A stretch of DNA of 64,000 bases, taken from the NCBI GenBank assembly GCA_028571685.1, contig CM053143.1:137860829-137924828 (forward strand), in the 5' to 3' direction. A model generated the notes under the pieces. It saw only the letters and a program-made list of their open reading frames with translations, ran no database searches and was not told the DNA's origin. Shown here in pieces: positions 34,175 to 46,624 of the stretch. This DNA is from Heterohyrax brucei (taxonomy: Eukaryota > Chordata > Mammalia > Hyracoidea > Procaviidae). The position numbers and the translations under genes are program-made. How positions within the stretch are numbered: the stretch's first letter is position 1; every line of letters begins with the position of its first letter.

Positions 34175-34243
34175 AGTGAAGAAAAGCACGAGAAGTAAAG
34201 AAGTGCAGTCGTTGATTTGCTGATCCCCGGAATCAGAATAAAG
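34175..34243 (+). other. CLOCK: CLOCK non-coding exon 2 (5' UTR)
   Basis: A 69-nt segment (AGTGAAGAAAAGCACGAGAA ... GTGCAGTCGTTGATTTGC ... AGAATAAAG) between a strong pyrimidine tract ending CTTTTAG and an AAG|GTAATT donor. The text matches my recollection of the CLOCK 5' UTR. It contains no ATG. The coding start of CLOCK (in a later exon, before the bHLH domain) is not in this window, so everything from 34244 to 64000 would be intron. Confidence 0.7.
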
Positions 34244-37006
34244 GTAATTTCACTTGAAGAATTTCGCTTGAAGCATTTTAATTTGTAACTTTATTATAGT
34301 GGTCAGAAGAGAAATTTTTGGGAAATTTCCCCTCTGCCCATTTGGAAATAAACATTTATTAAAAATATAATTTAGATACTAAGTTACTTTATCTGAAACG
34401 TATCCTTTGGGGCATTTCAGGTCTGATTTGTTTTAAAATCTTGTAGGGGAAGGAAATGAATCCAGGAGTTAAATAATTGAAGAAAGAGTGAAAGTTGTGG
34501 TAGAGCTAGTTAGTCAAGAATGAGGAAGCCTACTGTGTACCCACATGGAAAGATTTCCAGACTCACTGTCAAGTGAAAAGGCAAGATGTAGAATGGCGTG
34601 AAGGGTAGGAAGAACAAAACTAGTGTCTGCTGTCCTGTGTATAAAGAAAGTTTAGGAGGATACTTCCAAATTAATTACTAACCTGATGAGGAAAGGGTGG
34701 GAAATGAAATGTATACTGTGGACACCTTTATATTCTTAAATCTTGTCTATTATATCATGGATTCAAAAAGTAAATTAAACAAAAATCATTCTCCAGAAGG
34801 TAATTTGTTATGTGGTTTTTATCTGTCTTTCCTCTATGGTGATTTGAGCCATTTTCAACATGACTTTATTTTTTAGGAAAATGAAAAACAAATTAGGTAT
34901 GTTTCATGGTTATTTATACTCTAAGTATTAAGATGCTTAGATCACAGACAAGTGTAACTTTTTAAGTTTAGTCATATTCTGCTAGCTAAAATATATAATA
35001 ACATTGTTTACACTTAGTATTATGACTGAATTGTACTGTTTTCAGAGTATAGGTATGTCATCCCCACACTTGCTTTCAGGAGTCACAGTTATACAACGTT
35101 ACACTTCTATTTCTTTTTTTTTTTTAAATCTACAGTAATGGTAATAAGTAGAACAGTCCATTGAAGTGATAGTAAACTTGATTGTCCAGGTAGTTGGCGT
35201 TACAGCTTGGGAAAATTTTTTTTCTTAGGAAAAATAAAAGGAAATTTTACCCTTCTTACGAAGAATAAAACTGAAGTGCGAAAAACTGAAATCCTTTTTG
35301 TGACTTACGTACTGTGAACATTTGAGTGATCTGGTCAGTGGCTTCTGGATTAAGATTGAAAAGAGGTACCGGAGTGGTTATAACAAGTGGGAGAAGGTGA
35401 TACTCAAACTTTCTGTGGTGGCTAATAGTGTGTAATCAAAATGTGAATGTGAACATAGTAGTAAGTGACGGTTGCTGTAGGTATTTTTAGTAATGTTACC
35501 AGTATTACTTTTTATTTTGTAGACTAGGATAATTGCATTATAGCTTCCTTTAATAGCAAAAGTTCTGCAAAATGATATTTATCATTTGACCTCCACTTGA
35601 CCCCCCTTTTTGAAGGAAATCGCATTTTAATATTTAAGATTTTGTTTTTAAAGGTACAGAAGTAAATTCATGCTCATAAAAAATGAAAACAATGCAGTCT
35701 ATATATAGTAAATGAAAACCCCTTTCCTACCCTTCTACCTGCATTTTATGTGACTCCCCACAGGTACCAACAGTTAACTTTAGAATGTAGCTTTTAATTT
35801 CTTTTTTTCTGTGCATTTGGAAACATGTGCTAGTCAGTCTTGACAGTTGTATGGTCTTGATTGAATCTTTGTATTTGCATTTGCATTGCTCTGGGCTCTG
35901 TTACTACCCACAGGACTAGGAAATGCATATGTGACTAGGTGCATATGTGAACCCATGTTTTCTCTGTGAGGGGCCAGGTGGTTTGGAGGCTTTTCACAGT
36001 TTGCAGTGACTTTGAGTATTTGGTATACATTGAATTCACTATAAAGACTTAGATTCTGTGACTTTTATAGGTTTTTTTTTAGTGTCTGAGTTTTAGTGTT
36101 TTCTTTGAGATTTGACTTGGTCAGTAACTCATGGCATATACTTTGTTGTTGCTGCTAGGAGAACCCGTAGATTACATCAGCCTCTTGAGATCCTGTGAAG
36201 CAAACCCAGGCAGGTTCTGTCCTTAGCTGAGGGAAATTGATTGATTTAAGTGGAATGCAAAGAGAAAGGAGGCCCTTTGCTCTGGCTTGTGCTTAACTAA
36301 CAACAGTCCCTGCCCCTACCCTTCTATGCAGAGATTACCACCTAATAGTTCCAGAGAGGTGTATTTTCTCCCATCTTCCTCCCCACCCCCCGCCAGGCTG
36401 CAAATAATTACCAAGGCTTGGAAATTGTTTTTAGGTGATACAATCTATAGAAAGTTCAGAGTTTTACAGATTGCTCTGCAATCCGAAAATACAGCATTCC
36501 TATGAAACCTTTCATAAGCCAAAATGATGTAACATGAAGAAGCAGTTACCATTAACTGATAGGGTAAAATTTTTTGAACATCCCAGGCCGAAAAAGTAAC
36601 TTACCAAATCATACCAAATAACACATAAAACATGAAATAGATAATATAAAGTAAGGAATGCTAGTTCCCAGGACAGTGTCACTGCTTAGGGTATTCATTG
36701 CCTCTTTAAGGACTCAGTTGCTGCGAAACAGATGCTGCAGCACTATTTCTACTTTATTTTTTTGTCATTGTTCCAAAGAAGCAAAAATTCTCTTTAGATT
36801 TCTTTTGGTTAGTGAAAATTTCTTTTGGTTAGTAGGTCTTTAAAGTGAACTTCGGAAAGGTAGTAAGAAATTGTTAACATACTGTGTGGAATACATAGAT
36901 CCAGTAGAATTGACTCTGCCATCAATAGGTTTGAAATCCCTACAATTAAAAGTTTATATGTAACAACTATGATACGAGAGAAGACTTGATTCCAGAACAA
37001 AGATGT
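34244..37006. other. Repeat-poor 5' part of the CLOCK intron
   Basis: About 2.8 kb with no recognised L1, RTE, LTR or AfroSINE. Only simple T-runs (35107, 36070) and a short direct duplication of TTTCTTTTGGTTAGT at 36801/36820 are visible. It may include ancient repeats or regulatory DNA that I cannot resolve. Confidence 0.5.
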
Positions 37007-37185
37007 TTTGGTCAGCTAGGGTTGCTCTTAACAGAAATACCACAAATGGATGGCTTTAGCAAAGGAAAGTTGATTCTTACACAGTCTGGTAGGCTATAAG
37101 TCCAAATTCAGGGATTTCTGCTCACGGGGAAGGCTTTCCCTCTTGTTGGCTCAGTATTTCTGTTAATGTAGCACTAGCTAACTAA
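37007..37185 (-). mobile_element. MaLR-like LTR (family A, copy 4), internally deleted
   Basis: TTTTGGTCAGCTAGGGTTGC start, ACAGTCTGGTAGGCTATAAG, then a jump after CCCTCTTGTTGGCTC to AGCACTAGCTAACTAAAAC. Only the first about 150 bp of the LTR remain. Confidence 0.75.
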
Positions 37186-37269
37186 AACAAAAGGTGTATA
37201 TAGATGTACTTAAAACCCATTTAAATATATGTGTGGTTTGTAAGACTTGAGACTGTTTCCACCTTTTTT

Positions 37270-38871
37270 TTTTTAATTGTGCTTTAGGTTGAAAGTTAAT
37301 AGCCCAAGTTCTTACAAAAAACTATACACATATTTTTATCTGACTGGTTGAAATCGTTATGTGACAGCACACTCCTCTTTCCATGCCTGGTTTCCCATGC
37401 CTGGTTTCCCATGTGCGTTCGACCAGCTCCTTCTTATACTGGAGAAGAGCTGCCCGTTTATGCTCATGTGTCTACTTGGGCTAAGAAACAAACTCTTCAT
37501 GGTTTCATGAGTATTATTTTATGATTTATAGTGCAGTCTTATCTGTCTCTGAAAAGCTGTCTTTGACCTGGATGTATCCTGAAACCATTGCCACTAATCC
37601 CCTACCCTGCTGCTCTGTTCCTCAAACAACTTAATTGTATTTAGGAAATGTCTTAGTTTTTAGTTTAGTCCAGTTGTGCTGATTTTCCCTGTATTGTATG
37701 GTAGCCTTCCCTTCACCTGAGATAATTCTTGTCTGCTATCTAGTTAAAATTCTCCTTACCTACCCTTGTAGTCATCAGTAATTCTTTTGTGTTGAAACCT
37801 TTTCTTGAGTTCTTATAATAGTGGTCTCATACAGTATTTGTTCTTTTGTGACTGATTTTCAGTCAGCATAATGCCTTCCAGATTCAACCAGGTTGTGAGA
37901 TGTGTCACGGATTCATCATTGTTCTTTATTGTTGTGTAATATTTTACTGTTTGAGTATACCATAATTTGTTTATCCATTCATCTGTCAATGGGTAGGCAC
38001 TTAGGTTGTTTACTTCTTTTTGCTATTGTGAACAGTGATGCAGTGTGTGAACTGTTGTGAACATGAGTGTGCATGTATCTGTTCAGTGATGGCTCCTGTT
38101 TCCTTAGGATATATTCCAGGGAATGGAGTTACTGTATCATGTACTTGTATTCTGGCTTTTTGAGAAGGTGCCAATTCAATATAGAAGTGGCTTTACCTTT
38201 ACATTCCTACCAACAGTGTATAAGTGTGTTAGTCTGTCCACCGTCTCTCCAACATTTATTATTTTGTGTTTTTTTTAAAATTAATGTTAGCTTTGTTGGG
38301 GTGAGAACCTTGGTAGTGTAGTGGTTAACTGCTACGGCTGTTAACCGGAAGGCTGGCAGCTCATAATCCACCAGGTACCCCTAGGAAACTGTGGGACAGT
38401 TCTGCTCTGTTGAAGGATCACTATGACTCAGTAACAGTGGGTTTATTGGGGTGAGATGGTATTTCATTGCAGTTTTGATTTGCATTTGTCTAATGGTTAA
38501 TGATCATAAGCATTTGCTTATGTATCTGTTAGCTGCCTGAATGTCATCTTTGGTGTACTGGCTGTTCATATATATCTTTTGCCTGTTTCTTATTGGGTTA
38601 CTGATCTTTTTGTTGTTGAGATTTTGTGTTATCTTACAGATTTTAGAGATTAGACCCTTACTGAATATGTCATATTCAAAATTCTTTTCCTAGTCTATAG
38701 CTTGTCTTTTTACTCTTTTGGTGAAGTCTTTGCTTTTTAGGAGCTCCTACTTACCTGGTTTCCCTTCTGGTGTTTGTGCATTGTTAGTTATATTTTGTAT
38801 TCTATTTATGCAGTGTATTAGGGCTTCCAGCATTGTCCCTATTTTTTCCTCCCATTACCTTGTTGTTTTAA
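37270..38871 (-). mobile_element. Older L1, 3' half, left of a younger L1 insertion
   Basis: Starts with a T-run and a 3' UTR unlike that of the young L1. ORF2 C-terminal sequence follows in reverse (CATAATGCCTTCCAGATTCA, TTGTTCTTTATTGTTGTG, TTGGTGTACTGGCTGTTC), reaching 38871, where it is cut by the 7-kb L1. Its continuation resumes at 45962. Confidence 0.8.
38307..38445 (+). mobile_element. AfroSINE (short form) with 11-bp target duplication, inside the older L1
   Basis: ACCTTGGTAGTGTAGTGGTT head, CTGGCAGCTCATAATCCACC, GTGGGACAGTTCTGCTCTG, ending CTCAGTAACAGTGGGTTTA. It is flanked by TTGGGGTGAGA at 38296-38306 and 38446-38456. Confidence 0.9.
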
Positions 38872-39869
38872 TTTTTTTCTTTTTTTTTATTATGATTGAA
38901 TGAAACTATATATTCCCATATAAATTTGCATGCCCATCTATATTCAGCTCCCACTGCTCTCCCTGCCTGGTGACAGCACAGTCTTCCTCTCTGTTCCATA
39001 CGTGTCTTATCCTCCTAACAATCTCCTGTCCCCCCTCTCTGTCCACTCCCCTGCCTCCAGTAAGAGGTCGGCAGGATGACATCCTATAGGTGTATAAAAC
39101 CATAAAGTGCACACATGATATGGTCACTGTGTGTCGCCAAGCCTAATCCATTCCTGTCCAAAGAGTTGACCTCTGTTATGATTTATGGACAGGGGCAGCA
39201 TCAGGGCCAGGGGCCGTGCTCCCAGGGGAACTCCGAGGCCTGTGGACCATCAGTTGCGGTCTTTTAATTTAGGTCTCAGATTGCACCCCTTTTTATTATT
39301 GTGTTGCCAGTGAGACTCAACTTTGTGACCTCCATCATGGCTGTCACTGGTGGTGGCCAGGCTCCATCTAGTTCTTCCTGTCACAGGTCGAGGTAGTCAC
39401 CCATTCATGTGGGTCTCTCTGTCTTCTGTGTTTTCTTTCTCCCCCATCATTTTGGTCCTCAGTGATCATCCATTCTTGCTGAGTTAAGGCCATTTGCTGT
39501 ACCCTCAAATGGCAGCTTGGCAGCTTTTAAGACCACAAATGCCACTCACCAGTGTGGGGTGCAGAAGGATCTTTTAGCAAAATGCTAGTTGTGCCAGTTG
39601 GCCTCGATTTCCCCTGAGAGTGTGGTCCCTGGTCCCCCGCCCCAGCTACTCTGTCCTTGCAATATTGGGTTAAGATGGGAGGAGTAATCATGTTATGTTG
39701 AAGTCCAGTTAATATTGATCTTCTTTTTAATGTGTAGTGTCACAGATTTCACCCAACCTAATTTCTATCAACTATCTAAACCCTTCCCACCTTGCCCTCC
39801 CTTTCTCCCCACCCACCCTTGCAACTGTCAAACAGTCTTTTCTTCTATGCATGAGTCTGTTTTTAAGTT

Positions 39870-42800
39870 CTTATCATAGGGGTCTCATGCAATATTTGTC
39901 TTTTTGTTGCTGACTGCTTTCACTCAACATAATGTCTTCCAATTGAAACCAGGTTATGAGATATTTCCTAAAGTCATCGTTGTTCTTTATCATTGCATAG
40001 TGTTCCATTGAGTACATATATACCATAGTTTACCTGTCCATTCCTCTGTTGTTGGGCATCTGGGTTGGTTCCATCTTTTTGCTGTTGTGGACTCTGCTGC
40101 AATAAACATTTCTGTGCATGTATCAGTTGGTGTGAATGGCCTTCATTCTGTAGGATATATTCTGAGCAGTGGAATTACTGGGTCAAATGCTATATCTAGA
40201 TCCAGCTTTTTAAGGAAGTGCCAGATTGCTTTCCGAAGAGGTTGCACCATTTTGCAGTCCCATCAGCAGTGTAGGAGAGTTCCAGTTTCTCCACAGCCTC
40301 TCCAGCATTTGTTGTTGTGTGTTTTTTGGAACATGGCTAACCTTGTTGGGGTGAGATGGTATCTCAGTGTAGGTTTGATTTTCTTAATAGCTAATGATCG
40401 TGAGCATGTCTGTAGGTGGTTTTTGGCTGCCTGGAGCTCCTCTTTAGAGAAGTGTCTCTCCATCTCCTGTGCCCATCACTTAATTGGATGATTTATCTTT
40501 TTCTTATTGATATTTTGTAGTACCTTACAGTTTATGGAGATCAGGCATCAGTCTGACATATAGTGACCAAATATTTTTTCCCATTCTGTGAGTGGTCTTT
40601 TAATTCTATTAATTAAGTCTTTGGATGAACCAAAGTGTTTGATTCTTAGTAGTTCCCATTTATCTATTTTCTCTTCTGTTGTGTGTGGTTTGTGTGACAG
40701 ATTTTGAAGTCTGTCTCTGATGTGTATTAAAGCTTCCATTGTTGTTCCTACTTTTTCTTGTATGAGCTTTATCATTTCAGATTTGATATTTAGGTCTTTT
40801 ATCCACTTTGAGTTGGTTTTTGTGTAAGGTGTAAGATACAGATCTCATTTCAGTTATTTGCAGGTAAATATCCAGTTTTGCCAGCACCCTCTGTTGAAGA
40901 GATTGTTTTTACCCCAGTTTAATGTTTTAGGGCCTTTGTCGAATATCAGCTGTTCATAGGAAGATGGTGTCATCCATGGGGTCTCAGTTCTGTTTCATTG
41001 ATCTACCTGTCTCTTTTTGTACTAGTACCAGGCTGTTTTGACTACAGTGGCAGTGTAATAGGTTCTAAAGTGGTGTGGTGAGAAGCCTCCCAGTGTGTTC
41101 TTCAGTAGTGCATACGTATCTGGGGCTTTTTCCCCTTCCAAACAAAGTTGGTGATTTGTTTCTCTATCTCATTAAAGAATGTCACTGGAATTTGTGTTGG
41201 GGTTGCATTATGTAAGTAAATTGCTTTGGGTAAAATAGACATTTTCACAATGTTAAGTCTTCCTATCCATGAGCAGGGTAGGTTTCTCCATTTATGCAAG
41301 TTTCTCTCAGTTCCTTGTAGTAAGGACTAGTAGTTCTCTTTGTAAAGGTCTGTTATTTCTGTGGTTAGATTTATTTTTAGGTACTTTATCTTCTTAGGGG
41401 CTATAGTAAATGGTATTGATTTGGTGATTTCTTCCTTAATAATCTTGTTGTTGATATAAAGGAATCCTACTGATTCACTCATGTTTGTCTTGTATCCTGA
41501 GACTTTGCTGAACTCTTCTATCAGTTTGAGTAGTTTACATAATTATGGATTTTGTAGGATTCTCTGCATATACAATCATATCATCTGCAAATTGGGAGAT
41601 TTTTACTTCTTTTAGGATTCAGATACCCTTTATTTCTTGGTCTTGTCTAATTGCTCTAGCTAGAACTTCTAGTACAGTGTTGAATAGGAGAGGTGAGAGT
41701 GGGCATCCTTATCTAGTTCCTGTTCTCAAGGTAAGCTGTTTCAGTCTCCCTCCCTTCAGAATGACGTAGGCAGTTGGCTTTGTATAAATGGCTCTTACTG
41801 CATTGAGGAATTTGCCGTCTGTGACTTTATTTTGCTGAGAGTTTTTGGCATGAATGGGTGTTGGACTTGATCAGATGCCTTTCCTGCATCAATAGACAAA
41901 ATCAGGTGATTCTTGTTTTTAGACAAAATCAGGTGATTCTTTTGTGTTATTTATGTGGTTGATCACATTAATTGTTTTTCTGATGTTGAACCAGCCTTGC
42001 ATTCCTGGTATGAATCCAACTTGGTCATGATGGATTATTTTTTGGATATGTTGTTATATTCTATGGGCAAGAATTTTGTTGAAGATTTTTGCTTCTAGAT
42101 TCATGAGTGATGTCAGTCTGTAGTTGTTCTTTTTGGTTGGGTCTTTCCTTCGCTTTGGTACCAAGGTTATGCTGGCTTCGTAGAGTGAAATTTGGGAGTA
42201 TTCCATCCCTTTCTAAACTGAGAAATAGTCTCAGTGGTATTGGAGATAACTCTTCTCTAAAAGCTTGGTAGAATTCTGCAGTGAAGCCATCTGGGCCCGG
42301 AATTTTTGATGACTTTTTCAGTCTCTTCGTTTGTGATGGATTTATTAAGTTGCTCTGCTTCAGCTTGTGATAATTTTGGTAGGTGATATGAATGAAGGAA
42401 TCTGTCCATTTCCTCTACATTTTCAAATTTGATAAAGTACAGTCTTTGATAGTATTGAGTTAGGATATTTTTTATTTCTGTTGGATCTTTTATGATGGCT
42501 ACACTTCTTATTTGGGTTATTTGTTTCCTTTCCTGTTTTTCTTGAGTCAGTTTAGCCAGTGGTTTGTCAATTTTGTTGATCTTTTAGAAAAACCAGCTTT
42601 TGGTCTTTTCAATTTCTTCAGTTGTTCTTCTGTTCTCTAATTTGTTTAGTTCTGCTCTAATCTTTGGCTTGGCTATAATTTTTATGATCTGTTTTCTTCT
42701 GGTGCCTGAGGGGTTCTTCTCTGTCTGCTTATTCAAGCTGTAGAGTTAGTTCTTTGATTTGGTTTCTTCCAGATGTGTGCATTTATGGAGATAAACTGCC

Positions 42801-43655
42801 CTGTGAGCATTCCTTTGGCTGTATCCCATAGGTTCTGGTAGGAAGTATTCTCATTGGAATCCATAAATTTTTTTATTTCATCCTTGATTTGTTCTATAAC
42901 CCATGTTTTTTTGAGCAAGATATTGTTCAGTTTTCATGAGTTCCACTTTCTGTCTGTGTTTTTCTGCTATTGATTTAGACTTTTATGGCTTTATGATCTG
43001 AGAAGATGCTGTGCATTCATTCAGTGGTATGGATTTTGTTGAAAATTGCTCTGTGTCCTAACACATGGTCTGTTCTGGAGAGTGTTCCATGTGCACTGGA
43101 GAAGAAGGTGTAGCTGTCTGCTGATGGATAGAAAGTTATGTATATGTCAATGAAGTCTAGTTGATTAGTTGTGGCAATAAGGTCTTCTGTGTCTTTATTG
43201 AGCTTTTTTCTAGACTGTCCTATATTGAGAGTGGAGTGTTGCAGTCTCCCAGTATTATTGTGGAGTGATCTATCTCCTTTTTGAGTGTAGTCAGTGTTTC
43301 TTTAATGTATTTAGGTGCACTAATATTAGATGCATAAATATTTAATATTGTTAAATCCTGCTTGTGTATTGAAGCTTTCATGAATAAATAGTGTCCATCG
43401 TTGTCCACAATGGTAGATTTTACATCAAAATCGATTTTATCTGGGATTAGAATTGCCACACCTGCTGTTCTTTGTGTATTGTAAGCTTGATACGTATTCT
43501 TCCATCCTTTAGTTTTTAGTTTGTTCCTGTCTTTAAATCTAAGGTGAGTTTTTTGTGGGCAACATATAGATAGGTCATGTTTTTTGATCCAAGATGTCAC
43601 TCGATAATCTCTTTACTAGAGTGTTCAGTCCATTCACATTCACTGTAATTATTGA
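39870..43655 (-). pseudogene. L1 ORF2 (endonuclease/reverse transcriptase), broken
   Basis: The endonuclease lies at 43220-43600 (TSWIKKHDLSICC..., RTAGVAILIPDK), with Lys replacing the usual catalytic Glu of the QETH motif. The reverse transcriptase retains its FADD box at 41580-41591. C-terminal segments at 41102-41299 and 40548-40775 precede the cysteine knuckle CWRGCGETGTLLHC (40263-40305). At least several stops and frameshifts divide the reading frame, and an AfroSINE fragment splits its first codons from the leader. Not functional. Confidence 0.88.
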
Positions 43656-43657
43656 TA

Positions 43658-43730
43658 CCCAAAACCCCAGTTCTGTCGAGTCAGGTCTGACTCGTGGCGA
43701 CCCTAGAGGCCAGAGTAGAACTGCCATGTG
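43658..43730 (-). mobile_element. AfroSINE tail fragment inside L1 ORF2 start
   Basis: CAAAACCCCAGTTCTGTCGA, GTCAGGTCTGACTCGTGGCG and AGGCCAGAGTAGAACTGCC are the 3' half of a short-form AfroSINE. It disrupts the L1 exactly at the beginning of the endonuclease (ITVNVNGLN resumes at about 43650), so it is later than the L1. Confidence 0.85.
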
Positions 43731-44159
43731 TTTAGTGCTGTCATTGTGATATATTTATTTTTGTGTTAAGGTTTTCTCTATTGTTCTTATTAATCTGTTC
43801 TGGGACACTCTGTGAGTTGATTTTTCACCTTTTTCAGGCTTGGTTTTGTGGTTGTTGAGACTCCTGTAGTATGTTTCTTGATGGATCTTTATTGTGCTTT
43901 ATGGTTGCCCCTATGATCTCCCTTAATAAACTGTGTGTAAACCCAATTTTAATTCGTCCTGGTCTTAGCAACTTCCTCTCTATCTGCAAGGACTATAACG
44001 ACTATAGTACATCACTCTTTTTAACATGATGACATGATAGTTTCCATGGTATGATCACTGGATCATTTCTTTCACTATTATAGCTTTGATTGAGTTTGGA
44101 GCCTTCTGTAACTGAATGGGTTTCTGGCTGATATTCCTGTATTTTCTTCTAAAATATAA

Positions 44160-45115
44160 AGTTAATGGTTTTGTTCTTCTAAGTCAAGAAACTCTTTCAG
44201 TACTTCTTGTAGCCTTGGTTTGGTTTTTACAGTCTGTGAGTTTCTGTTTATCTGCGAATGTCTTAATTTCATTTTTGCGTTTGAAAGATAGTTTTCCAGG
44301 GTATATAATTCTTGGTTGGAAGTTTTTTCCTTCAAGGCTTTGAATGTGTCATGCCGCTGCCTCCGTGCCAGCATTGTTTCTGCTGAGAAATCCGACGAAA
44401 GCCTTCAGTGTTTCCTTCTGAATGTTAGCTTTGCTTTCAGTCTTGCTGCCTTTAAGAGTTTCTGCTTAGGTTTCATTTTGTTAAGCTTGATTATAATATG
44501 TCTTGGAGTCTTTCTTTTGAGATCTGTATTGAGTGGCATTTGATATCCATCTTGGATATTTATATTCTCTTTCATAATTTCTGGGAAGTTTTCTGTCAGC
44601 AGCTCAGCAACAATCCTGTGTGTTCTCAGGTGTCTCGCCCTCATCAGGAACTCTAGTTAGTCATAGGTTGTTCCTTATATAGAGTCCCACACGCTTCTTA
44701 ATGCTTCTTCATTTTTCTTGTTTCTTTTTTCTGATTTCTCCTAATAGATGCTGGAGTCAGTAGCTCTGTCTTCTAAGTCAGAAAGTCTCTTTTCCATTTG
44801 TTCCATTTTGTTTTCTTGGCTTTGAACTGAAGTTTCTATGTCTTTGATTTTGTTCTTGATCTGTTGGATTTCAGAGTACTGGTGTTCCATCAGATCAAAC
44901 AGCTTGCTTAATTTTTCATTTTGCACTGCTGCATTTTGTATAAGGTCTAGGAGAGCTGTCTGTATAATCCGTTTGTAGTTACCTTGCGATAGTTTCAAAA
45001 AGGTTTTTTTGTCTGGGAAGTTCTTTGGTTGTTTCTTTTGGGGGTCTTCTGAAGCCATGGGTGATTCCTTGGTTACACTTTTCTCCAGAGTTTGTTGCCT
45101 TTTGAACATCATGTG
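44160..45115 (-). pseudogene. L1 ORF1 (RNA-binding chaperone), broken
   Basis: 45112-44741 encodes an N-terminal segment (MMFKRQQTLEKSVTKES...) and a coiled coil with heptads (IQQIKNKIKDIETSV, KMEQMEKRLSDLEDRA) ending at a stop after SSIY. 44644-44405 and 44374-44162 carry the RRM/C-terminal domain (ARHLRTHRIVAELL, ending LDLEEQNH). The gene is interrupted between these parts. Confidence 0.85.
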
Positions 45116-45961
45116 AATTAGTAGAGACCAGGAGAGATACTGTGAGGATTTACCACAGTTGTTTCCCTAGGCCATCTTAAAATGAAAGGTAAAAGGTATC
45201 TGACAACTTCCAAAGTCAGTCAGGTTTTCAATATACAGGTCCCTCTTCCCAGCTGGGAAGTAAGCACCTCTGTATCCAACCCCAGATGTTGTAAACTAGT
45301 TCAAAATACAGAAAGGCTGCTGCCCTGCTGGCCTCTGTTGTTGGGCGCCAGCTGTAGGTGACACCGTAGAATACTGCTTTACTGCCGGAAAAGCGGTCTC
45401 CTCTGGGCAGGCACTGCCTCCCAGCATAGGAATTAGGTCCAGCTGAGGCCTCCGTATGGGTAAGTTTGCCTCCCAGTGGAACAAGATGGTGTCCCACACA
45501 AGCTCCCTGCCTGCCTCAGTACAGGCTAGTCAATGGCGGTACAGGCTAGTTAGTGGCGGAGGTGGAAAGAGAAGCCAAAGGTGCTGAGATGCACAGAGTC
45601 CAAAGCCAGGCTCTCAAAATATGGCAATTTCTCCTGCTGTTCCAACCAGTAGTTTGTCTGAGATTAGCTGCTAGTCAAGTCCCAGCTCTGCCTGCCAGCT
45701 AAAACAGAGAAAAAAAAGTTAAAATAGCAGGTTACCTTATGTATGTGAAAGCCATCAGTCACCAAGAGCAGGGGTCAGCAAAAGAGACATAAAGTTTTCT
45801 GTTCAGTGGTATGAAGTCCAAATTAACAGCCCTATGCTGTGTCCTAAGGCTCACTAGGTGTCCGGAAGGCTCCATTTAATTATCAGTTCAGGTTTTGGTG
45901 TCCAGAGGGATTTAGGGAGATGTGTGTTTAGTCTGCCATCTTGACTTTGCTCCTGTTTTAA

Positions 45962-46600
45962 ATGTTACGTTTAGATATTCATTTTTAGTTAGTTTTCAAA
46001 GGTGGTATGGGGTGTTGTCTTGTTGCATTTTTTTGTAGATGAATGTCCAGTTATGCCAACACCATTTGTTAAAGAGAGTGTCTTTTCTCCATTTTCTGGA
46101 CTTTAGGCCTTTGTTAAATATCAGCTGTTCATACAGGGATGGATTTATGCCTGGATTCTGAAATCTGTTTCATTGTGTGTGTGTGTGTCTGTTGTTGTAC
46201 CAGCAGCAGGCTATTTTGACGGCCAGGAGTGTATATGTAGTGTGTATATGTGTATACATAGTCAGGTAGTGCGAATCCTCCCGCTTTTTTGTTCTTCTTT
46301 TTTGTTCTACTTATCTCGGGACCCTTCCTTTTCTGTATGAAGTTGGTGGTTTGTTTCTCCATCTTTTTAAAAACTACTGTTGGCATTTGAATTGGAACTG
46401 TGTTGTAGATCACGTTGGGTGGAGTTGACATTTTCACAGTGTTGAGTCTTCCTGTCTGTGAGCAAGGTAAGTTTTTCTACTTATATGGATCTGTTTTGGT
46501 CCTGCAGTAGTATCTAATAGTTTTCTTTGTAGAGATGTTTTACATCTCTGGTTAGATTTATTCCCAAGTGTTTTGTCTTCTTGGGATAGTTCAACCTTTT
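45962..46600 (-). mobile_element. Older L1, continuation right of the young L1
   Basis: ORF2 C-terminal sequence continues from the point where it stopped at 38871 (ATGTCCAGTTATGCCAACAC; 46129-46437 reads KMSTPPNVIYNTVPIQMPTV on the minus strand). A GT microsatellite at 46175-46190 and some TATA-rich expansion disrupt it. Confidence 0.8.
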
Positions 46601-46624
46601 AAACACTTAAGAAAGGATAGAATA

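Larger units (their letters stand above)
38872..45953 (-). mobile_element. Near full-length L1 LINE (about 7.1 kb), defective
   Basis: On the minus strand: 5' UTR 45953 to about 45120, beginning GGAGCAAAGTCAAGATGG; ORF1 about 45115-44160; ORF2 about 43655-39870; a roughly 1-kb 3' UTR; and a poly(A) seen as a T-run at 38872-38889. It sits inside an older L1 and is flanked by a short duplication (TGTTTTAA at 38864-38871 and 45954-45961). All frames contain stops or shifts, so it is immobile. Its 3' UTR matches the fragments at 3405, 51090, 52565 and 60538. Confidence 0.9.
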
